Assembly: GCA_021154985.1 (NCBI GenBank)
Contig: JAJNQE010000150.1
Span: 1-20,446 of the forward strand
Direction: 5' to 3'
Source of the DNA: Hydrogenophaga sp.
GTDB lineage: Bacteria; Pseudomonadota; Gammaproteobacteria; Burkholderiales; Burkholderiaceae_C
Length of the DNA stretch: 20,446 nucleotides
The notes under the pieces were generated by a model that was given only the letters and a program-made list of their open reading frames with translations, was not told the DNA's origin and did not search any database. This document shows positions 15,078 through 20,446 of this stretch, piece after piece. Numbering within the stretch: the first letter of the stretch is position 1; each line of letters begins with the position of its first letter. Position numbers and translations under genes: made by a program.

Positions 15078-15950
15078 TCAAACGTCGGCGGTGATGCGGC
15101 CCATCTTGCCGCTCTGGAAGTCGGTGAACGCCTGGTGGATCTCGGCCTCGGTGTTCATCACGAAAGGCCCGTAGCCCACCACCGGTTCGTTGATCGGCTC
15201 ACCACTCAGCCAGAGCACGGTGCTGTCTTCCAGCACCTCCAGCGTCACGCCTTCGCCTTCGCGCGAGAACACCGGCAGGTTCGCGGCCACCACCTCCTTG
15301 CCGTCGGACAGGCGCAAGCGGCCGCGCAGCACCAGCGGCGCCGTGGTGTGGCCCTCGGCGGCGGGCAGGGTCACGGTGTGGCCGGCCTTCAGGCGCAGGT
15401 CCCACACCTGCATGGGCGTGAAGGTGCGGGCTGGGCCTTTTGCGCCGAGAAACTCGCCCGCGATGATGCGCGCGGTGCCGGCACCGTCTTGCAAGGTCAC
15501 CTCGGGGATCTGCTCGCGTGTGATGCCCTGGTAGCCGGGCGCGGCCATTTTGTGGCGCGCCGGCAGGTTCACCCACAGCTGCACCATCTCGAACGCGCCG
15601 CCGGTTTTTGCGAAGCGCTCGCCGTGGTACTCCTCGTGCACGATGCCGCTGGCCGCCGTCATCCATTGCACTTCACCGGGGCCGATGGTGCCGCCACCGC
15701 CGCTGGAGTCGCGGTGCGAGACCTCACCGTCGTAGACGAGGGTCACGGTCTCGAAGCCACGGTGCGGGTGCTGGCCCACACCCAATTTTTTGGTGGTGGG
15801 CTCGAAGCGCGTGGGGCCGCCGTAGTCGAGCATGAGAAAGGGCGAGAAGCGCTCGGGCCGGTCGTTGTACGAAAACATGCTGCGCACCGGAAAGCCGTCG
15901 CCGACCCAATGGCCGCCGGCGCTGCGCTGGATGAAAGAAACGGTTTTCAT
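15078..15950 (-). CDS. pirin family protein (first of tandem pair)
   Basis: A 290-residue pirin-type bicupin. The N-terminal cupin keeps H61 and H63 (HPHRGFETVT), H105 and E107, the Fe-binding set of pirins. It is clearly diverged from the second pirin, so the pair is not a recent copy. It probably leads a two-gene operon transcribed from the 97-base divergent region shared with the LysR gene at 16048. Substrate unknown; quercetinase-like dioxygenase or redox-sensing activity are both known in the family. Confidence 0.93.
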   Translation of the reverse strand: MKTVSFIQRSAGGHWVGDGFPVRSMFSYNDRPERFSPFLMLDYGGPTRFEPTTKKLGVGQHPHRGFETVTLVYDGEVSHRDSSGGGGTIGPGEVQWMTAASGIVHEEYHGERFAKTGGAFEMVQLWVNLPARHKMAAPGYQGITREQIPEVTLQDGAGTARIIAGEFLGAKGPARTFTPMQVWDLRLKAGHTVTLPAAEGHTTAPLVLRGRLRLSDGKEVVAANLPVFSREGEGVTLEVLEDSTVLWLSGEPINEPVVGYGPFVMNTEAEIHQAFTDFQSGKMGRITADV

Positions 15951-15974
15951 GGGGTGTTCTCCTGTTGAAGAGGC

Positions 15975-16003
15975 ACTGTACCGGGCGCGCGCAACATTGA
16001 TAA
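15975..16003 (-). promoter_or_regulatory. candidate sigma-70 promoter of the pirin operon
   Basis: On the minus strand TTATCA (16003-15998) and TACAGT (15980-15975) are separated by exactly 17 bases. Each matches the consensus at four to five positions. On the plus strand TTGATA (15997-16002) with AATCAT (16019-16024) could drive the LysR gene, so the two -35 boxes would overlap, a layout that lets one bound regulator affect both promoters. Confidence 0.4.
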
Positions 16004-16009
16004 GTCGGT

Positions 16010-16027
16010 AAGATCACAAATCATCTT
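16010..16027. promoter_or_regulatory. inverted repeat in the LysR/pirin divergent region
   Basis: AAGAT (16010-16014) and ATCTT (16023-16027) are separated by 8 bases, with an inner GAT/ATC pair, in an AT-rich patch unlike the surrounding DNA. This is the best candidate for the LysR binding site. Confidence 0.4.
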
Positions 16028-16047
16028 TCAATGAAACGAACAATCGA

Positions 16048-16953
16048 GTGAGCCAGCAGAACCCCGACCTGAACGACACGCTGGTGTTCGTGCGCGTGGC
16101 GCAGGCCGGTGGCTTCAGTGCGGCCGCGCGGCTCATGGGCATGCCCACCTCCACGCTGAGCGTGCGCGTGGCCCGGCTGGAGCAGCGGCTGGGTGTCACG
16201 CTGCTGCAGCGCACCACCCGCCGCCTGCACCTCACCGAAGCGGGCCAGACCTACCTGGCGCAGGCCGCGCGCGGGCTGGAAGACATCTTGCAGGCCGAGG
16301 CCCAGCTCGATGCCGGCCGGCACGAAGCCCAGGGCCTGCTGCGCGTCACCTTGCCCATCGACATGGGCGACGAACAACTGCTCAACATCCTCAGCGCCTA
16401 CCGGGCGCGCCACCCGGGTGTGGCGGTGGAACTGGTGTTTTCCGATGCCCGGCTGGACCTCGTGGCGCACGGCCTGGACCTCGCCATCCGCGCCGGCGAG
16501 CTGGCCGACTCCGGCCTGGTGGCGCGCCAGATCGGCCAGGCGCGCTGGGCGCCGTTTGCCCACCCCGACTACCTGGCGCGTGCGCCGGCGCTGCGCACAC
16601 CCAAAGACCTCACGCAGCACGCCACGCTGTGCTTCAGCCCGCTGGGGCGCGACAGCTGGGCGCTCACGCGCGGCAAGACCCGCGTGCAGGTGCCGCTGCG
16701 CTGCGCGTTTGCCGCCAACGACATGCGTCTCATCCGCCGCCTCGCGCTCGACGGCCAGGGCGTGGCCCTGCTGCCGGACTATGTGTGCCGCCGCGAGGTC
16801 GACCACGGCCAGCTGGTGCCGCTGCTGCCCGGCTGGCACGCGCGCACCGACCCGATCCACCTCGTGTATCCGGGCCAGCGGTTTGTGCCGCCCAAGCTGC
16901 GGCATTTCATCGACGAGGCCGGGCCCGCGCTGGCTGCGCTGTTCGAGCGATAA
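16048..16953 (+). CDS. LysR-family transcriptional regulator divergent from pirin operon
   Basis: A 301-residue LysR regulator. The helix-turn-helix covers about 8-65 (GGFSAAARLMGMPTSTLSVR and LEQRLGVTLLQRTTRR), followed by the effector domain. It resembles the CrgA/AaeR-like subgroup that often sits beside pirin and oxidoreductase genes. The start is a GTG; no in-frame ATG is available before the DNA-binding domain, and the ribosome binding site is weak. A six-codon out-of-frame reading (ATG 16031 to TGA 16051) overlaps the start. It is divergent from the pirins, and 12 bases upstream of the RlmN-like gene, with which it may be co-transcribed. Confidence 0.91.
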   Translation: MSQQNPDLNDTLVFVRVAQAGGFSAAARLMGMPTSTLSVRVARLEQRLGVTLLQRTTRRLHLTEAGQTYLAQAARGLEDILQAEAQLDAGRHEAQGLLRVTLPIDMGDEQLLNILSAYRARHPGVAVELVFSDARLDLVAHGLDLAIRAGELADSGLVARQIGQARWAPFAHPDYLARAPALRTPKDLTQHATLCFSPLGRDSWALTRGKTRVQVPLRCAFAANDMRLIRRLALDGQGVALLPDYVCRREVDHGQLVPLLPGWHARTDPIHLVYPGQRFVPPKLRHFIDEAGPALAALFER

Positions 16954-16965
16954 GCTTCACGCCCC

Positions 16966-18033
16966 ATGCGCATCGAACATCTCCGCCAACGCCTGAGTGC
17001 ACTCGGCGCCAACCCGCGCCACGCGCAGCGCGTGCTGCGCCTGTGGTCGCAGGCCTTGCCGCAAGACCACGGGCGGCGCCAGGTGGCGGACTTCCTGCCC
17101 GCTTCGCTGGCGGCGGCCCTGCCCGCGCTGACCGACGAACTCGCGGGCCTGGCGCGGCTGTTGTCCGAGCACCCGGGCGAAGACGGTTCGGCGCGCCTGC
17201 TGGTGGCCCTGCCCGACGGCCAGACGGTGGAGAGCGTGCTGCTGCCGCGCGACGGCCTGTGCGTGTCCACGCAGGTGGGCTGCGCGGTCGGTTGCGTGTT
17301 CTGCATGACCGGCCAGGGCGGTCTCATCCGCCAGGTGGGCAGCGCCGAGATCGTGGCGCAGGTGGTGCTGGCCCGCACGCTGCGGCCGGTGAAGAAGGTG
17401 GTGTTCATGGGCATGGGCGAGCCCGCGCACAACCTGGACAACGTGATGGAAGCCATTGACCTGCTCGGCACGGTGGGCAACATCGGCCACAAGAACCTGG
17501 TGTTCTCCACTGTGGGCGATCCGCGCGCGTTCGAGGCGCTGCCGCAGGGCCGCGTGAAACCCGCGTTGGCGCTCTCGCTGCACACCACCAAGGCGCCACT
17601 GCGTGAGCAACTGCTGCCGCGTGCGCCGCGCATGACGCCCGAGGAACTGGTGGGCGCCGGGGAGCGCTACGCGCGCGCCACGGGGTATCCGATCCAGTAC
17701 CAGTGGACGCTGCTCCAGGGCATCAACGACGGCGACGACGAGATCGAGGGGCTGGTGCGCCTGCTGCACGGCAAACACGCCATCCTCAACATGATTCCGT
17801 ACAACACGGTGGACGACCTGCCCTACCAACGCCCGAACTGGGAACAAGCCGCCGACATCGCCCGCCGCCTGCACCGCCGCGGCATCCTCACCAAGCTGCG
17901 GCAATCGGCCGGGCAGGACGTGGAGGGCGGATGTGGGCAGTTGCGGGCGCGGGCGGAGAAGCCCGTGCGCCGCACGGTGAACATCCAGCCGGTGCCGCTC
18001 AATGCAGCGTCAACGGCCGTGAGGTCGTCTTGA
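16966..18033 (+). CDS. radical SAM RNA methyltransferase, RlmN/Cfr-family paralog
   Basis: A 355-residue radical SAM enzyme. The Fe4S4 cysteines are C106, C110 and C113 (CxxxCxxC), and both extra cysteines needed for RlmN-type chemistry are present: C99 (matching RlmN C118) and C323 in GGCGQL (matching methyl-carrying C355). The GEPAHNLDNV segment is the SAM-binding region. Canonical RlmN methylates A2503 of 23S rRNA and A37 of some tRNAs. Here the cluster region reads CMTGQGG instead of the usual CSTAQQG, and the N-terminal domain is short, so I treat it as a paralog; a normal rlmN is expected elsewhere. Its last 35 bases overlap the convergent rubredoxin gene. Confidence 0.88.
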   Translation: MRIEHLRQRLSALGANPRHAQRVLRLWSQALPQDHGRRQVADFLPASLAAALPALTDELAGLARLLSEHPGEDGSARLLVALPDGQTVESVLLPRDGLCVSTQVGCAVGCVFCMTGQGGLIRQVGSAEIVAQVVLARTLRPVKKVVFMGMGEPAHNLDNVMEAIDLLGTVGNIGHKNLVFSTVGDPRAFEALPQGRVKPALALSLHTTKAPLREQLLPRAPRMTPEELVGAGERYARATGYPIQYQWTLLQGINDGDDEIEGLVRLLHGKHAILNMIPYNTVDDLPYQRPNWEQAADIARRLHRRGILTKLRQSAGQDVEGGCGQLRARAEKPVRRTVNIQPVPLNAASTAVRSS

Positions 18034-19255
18034 CCCGCACCACCGCCGCGCGCGGCTCGTAGGGCGCTGGCGCGGCACCGCAGATGTTGGCCGCGATCGC
18101 ACGGGCCTGGCGCGCGATGGGTTCGATGAAGCGGCTGGGCTGGCCGTTGATGGCGATGCAGTCGCCCATGGCGTGGATGAGTGTGTTGCTCGTCTTGAGG
18201 TTCGTCGGGTCCACGGCGATGCCGTTGTCCCACGCCAGCCCCGCGCTCTGCGCCAGGCGCGGCGGTGTGGCCAGGCCGGCGGCGGCGATCACCTGGTCGG
18301 CGGCGAAGCGCTGGCCGCAGGTGGTGGTGATGCGGTAGCGGCCCGCGATTTGTTCGAGCTGTGCCACCTGCACACCGCCCACGAAGCGGATGGCCAGGTC
18401 TTTCCACGCATTCAGCAACTGGCTGCCCGCGCCCTCGGCGCTCCAGCGGGCCAGCGGTTCGGTTTGCACGTCGAGCAGCGTGATGCGGTGGCCGCCGAGC
18501 GCGAGGTCGTTGGCGAGTTCGCTGCCGATCAGGCCGGCACCGACGATGGCCACGTCTTTCGGTGTGTCGCCCAGCGCGGCGCGCAGCTTCTGGTAAGCCG
18601 CGAGGTGGTTGATGCGCCAGCACAGCGCGGCGGGCAGCGCGGCGGGCAGGGCCGCCTGCGCGCCGTGGGCCAGCACCAGCCGGTCAAAGCGCAGCACGCC
18701 GCGCGTGGTGCGCAGTTGCTGTGTGTCGGCGCAAATGCGCACGGCGTGGGTGTGCGCGATCAGCCGCACGTTCAGGCGCGCTGCAGCGGCCGCACCGCTC
18801 TCTTTGACCATGGCGTCCAGCGCGGTGCTGCGCGCCATGGCGATGGAGAGCAGGGGCTTGTCGTACACGTCGCCGGCGCAGGCGGTGACGAGGGTGATGG
18901 GCAAGGCAGCGTCGAGCGCGCGCAGCGCTTCGGCCATCTGCCAGCCGGCGCGGCCGGCCCCGACGATGAGCACGCCGGCCGCGCCACGGGTGGCCGCCGG
19001 GGTGCTGGTTTGCATACCGGCGCGCAGGGCTTCGAGGCTGGGCGGCGTGTAGGGCGTGAAGTCGGCCTTGGTCACGCCGCAGAGTGGGCAGGCCCAGTCG
19101 TCGGGGATGTCGGCGTAGCGTGTGCCGGGGGCCAGGCCGCCGTCGGGGTCGCCGTCGGCTTCGTTGTAGATGTAGCCGCAGGCGTCGCAGATGTATTGCT
19201 GCCAAGGGGCGAGGGCCTGCACCGCAGCGGCGATCGTGTTCAACGCGGTGTTCAT
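17999..19255 (-). CDS. rubredoxin-rubredoxin reductase fusion (NAD(P)H-dependent FAD oxidoreductase)
   Basis: A 418-residue two-module electron carrier. Residues 20-66 are a rubredoxin: C23-x2-C26 (CDACGYIY) and C56-x2-C59 (CPLCG). From about 94 begins an FAD/NAD(P) oxidoreductase with FAD site GAGRAG (99-104), NAD site GAGLIG (239-244) and the FAD-ribityl motif GD at 364-365. Electrons would pass from NAD(P)H through FAD to the iron. Rubredoxin and reductase are usually separate proteins, as in alkane hydroxylation; here no AlkB-type hydroxylase is in view. Start ATG 19255 overlaps the stop of the upstream acyl-CoA-dehydrogenase-like gene as ATGA, so that protein is the likeliest partner. 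The open frame beyond 19255 is the shadow of that gene. Confidence 0.92.
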   Translation of the reverse strand: MNTALNTIAAAVQALAPWQQYICDACGYIYNEADGDPDGGLAPGTRYADIPDDWACPLCGVTKADFTPYTPPSLEALRAGMQTSTPAATRGAAGVLIVGAGRAGWQMAEALRALDAALPITLVTACAGDVYDKPLLSIAMARSTALDAMVKESGAAAAARLNVRLIAHTHAVRICADTQQLRTTRGVLRFDRLVLAHGAQAALPAALPAALCWRINHLAAYQKLRAALGDTPKDVAIVGAGLIGSELANDLALGGHRITLLDVQTEPLARWSAEGAGSQLLNAWKDLAIRFVGGVQVAQLEQIAGRYRITTTCGQRFAADQVIAAAGLATPPRLAQSAGLAWDNGIAVDPTNLKTSNTLIHAMGDCIAINGQPSRFIEPIARQARAIAANICGAAPAPYEPRAAVVRVKTTSRPLTLH

Positions 19256-20400
19256 GCCGGCATCACCTCGGCGGACAAGCGCGCCATCTCCTTGCGCAGG
19301 TGTTTGATGGCCGGTGTGACGATGGCCACAAAGTGCGATTCGCGCACGCGGCGCTGCACGGCCGAGCTCATGAGGTAACCGCGCGCGCCCTGGTGCAGCA
19401 GGGCCGACTGCGCAGCGCGCAGCGACAGCTCGGCGCCGTGGGCGCGCGCGTCGAGCACGTCGATGAAAAATTCCACCGAGGGGTTGAACGGCGTTTCGGC
19501 CAGCTTCATCACGCGCGCGGTGAGCGCGTCCAGCTCGGCTTGCAATGCGTCGGGCCGGTCTTCCAGAAACTGGTTCACATGGCCGAGCTGCGCTTCGACC
19601 TCCCAGATGGAGTCGATGGCGCCCTGCGTGACGCCCACCGCCATGCCGCACTGGAGCATGACGAAGGCGGCGCGGATGCGCGCGATGAAGGGCTTGGCCG
19701 GCTCGGCCATCACTTCGTCGGCGCCGATGAACACGTTGGTCAGGCGCAGCGCGTAGGTCCCCGTGCCTTCCATGGCCGAGAAGCTCGGGCACTCGCGCAA
19801 CTCCACGCCGGGCGCGCTGCAGCGCAAAAGAAACATCACCTCGCGGCCGGCGGGCTCGTCGCCCTGCATCACGGCCGCGAGCACGCCGCAGGCATGGTCG
19901 GGCCCGAGGTTGCTCACCCAGGGCAGCGTGCCGTTGACGAGGTAGCCACCGTCCACCGGTGTGGCCTTGAGCAACAGGCTTTCAATCTGCGCGTAGCTCT
20001 TCATGGGGTTGGACATGCCGGTGCCGCCCAGCGTGGCGCCGCTGGCGTGCGCGGTGAGCGCCTCGCCCATGAGCGCGGGGTTGCCGCTGGCCTGCATGTA
20101 GAGCCCGCACACCGCCTGACACCAGACCATGAAGCCGGTGGCGCCACACACCCGCGAGACCTCGGCCATGGCGCGGATCGCCAGGCCGTAGTCGGCCCGG
20201 CCCACGGGAGCGTCGAGGTGGGCGCTGAAGGCACCGAGTGCGCCGAGTTGCTGCAGCACCTCGCGCGGGTAAAAGCCCTCGCGGTCGCAAGCTTCCACCA
20301 CCTGGGCCAGCGGGCCTTGGGACACGACGCGCACGGCAGCGATCAGTTCATCGGCCGATGCCTCGTGGGTCAGTTCGCGGGGAAGGTCGTTCGGGTTCAT
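19252..20400 (-). CDS. acyl-CoA-dehydrogenase-fold flavoprotein, divergent
   Basis: A 382-residue protein with the three-domain acyl-CoA dehydrogenase layout. The segment NGTLPWVSN (about 165-173 region) matches the FAD-contacting NGTKMWITN of the family, and the C-terminal helix bundle ends with QGARGYLMSS and RRVRES. Two usual features are missing: the TEPGAGSD loop is replaced by GTGMSNPMKSYAQ, and I cannot find the catalytic glutamate at either known position (the later site reads IVTPAI; the isovaleryl-CoA site reads AAFVML). It may therefore be an oxygenase or oxidase of the same fold rather than a dehydrogenase. GGAG lies 5 bases from the ATG. It overlaps the rubredoxin fusion by ATGA. 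Confidence 0.85.
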   Translation of the reverse strand: MNPNDLPRELTHEASADELIAAVRVVSQGPLAQVVEACDREGFYPREVLQQLGALGAFSAHLDAPVGRADYGLAIRAMAEVSRVCGATGFMVWCQAVCGLYMQASGNPALMGEALTAHASGATLGGTGMSNPMKSYAQIESLLLKATPVDGGYLVNGTLPWVSNLGPDHACGVLAAVMQGDEPAGREVMFLLRCSAPGVELRECPSFSAMEGTGTYALRLTNVFIGADEVMAEPAKPFIARIRAAFVMLQCGMAVGVTQGAIDSIWEVEAQLGHVNQFLEDRPDALQAELDALTARVMKLAETPFNPSVEFFIDVLDARAHGAELSLRAAQSALLHQGARGYLMSSAVQRRVRESHFVAIVTPAIKHLRKEMARLSAEVMPA

Positions 20401-20422
20401 TCAGGCTCCAGCGGGTGTGAGG

Positions 20423-20446
20423 GCACTTCGACAGGCTCAGTGCGAA
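20423..20446. repeat. start of a dispersed palindromic repeat (truncated by the window end)
   Basis: The sequence CTTCGACAGGCTCAGTGCGAA is of the dispersed TTCGACA-GCTCAG-GCGAA type found many times in intergenic DNA of Burkholderiales and other proteobacteria. Within it GCACT (20423-20427) and AGTGC (20439-20443) form a stem, with TTCG and CGAA also complementary. The rest lies beyond the window, so copy structure cannot be judged. Confidence 0.6.

Noticed and set aside
16031..16051. Six-codon upstream reading frame overlapping the LysR GTG start
   Set aside because: Too short to judge and no regulatory peptide sequence; could equally be chance.

Overview
The window is a GC-rich chromosomal segment with tightly packed genes, several split or overlapping reading frames, and protein sequences typical of Burkholderiales, most like Comamonadaceae such as Hydrogenophaga or Acidovorax. 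That placement is inferred from protein style, the split MetH and gene content; no rRNA or marker gene confirms it. There are 18 protein-coding genes, one with a frameshift. I see no tRNA, rRNA, CRISPR array or insertion sequence.

Region 1 (1-5,260) is housekeeping and stress: RecQ helicase overlapping a rhodanese-like gene on the minus strand, then divergently a stand-alone homocysteine methyltransferase module of MetH. MetH ends at a clean hairpin terminator. A yybP-ykoY (manganese) riboswitch follows, leading into a TerC/Alx-type membrane protein. A convergent cyclic-nucleotide-binding protein shares a TTAA stop with it.

Region 2 (5,317-11,481) is the accessory core. A soluble PAS histidine kinase and a NarL-type response regulator (ATGA overlap) precede a short intergenic segment holding two perfect dyads and a near-consensus sigma-54 promoter. 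This leads into a cyanate operon: a Tat-exported substrate-binding protein with an unusual Cys/His-rich N-terminal extension, a permease broken by a 1-base frameshift, an ATPase, cyanase (CynS), and an NTF2-like DUF1348-type protein overlapping cynS by one base. The operon would import cyanate and convert it with bicarbonate to ammonia and CO2. Sigma-54 control fits a nitrogen-scavenging role.

Region 3 (11,497-16,953) holds a LysR regulator divergent from a cysteine-free quinone-oxidoreductase-like enzyme, a YitT-type membrane protein, then two tandem pirins with strong ribosome binding sites, divergent from a second LysR regulator.

Region 4 (16,966-20,446) holds a radical-SAM RlmN/Cfr-family paralog. 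It overlaps tail to tail with a rubredoxin/rubredoxin-reductase fusion, which is itself coupled (ATGA) to a divergent acyl-CoA-dehydrogenase-fold protein that appears to lack the catalytic glutamate. The window ends in the first part of a known type of dispersed palindromic repeat.
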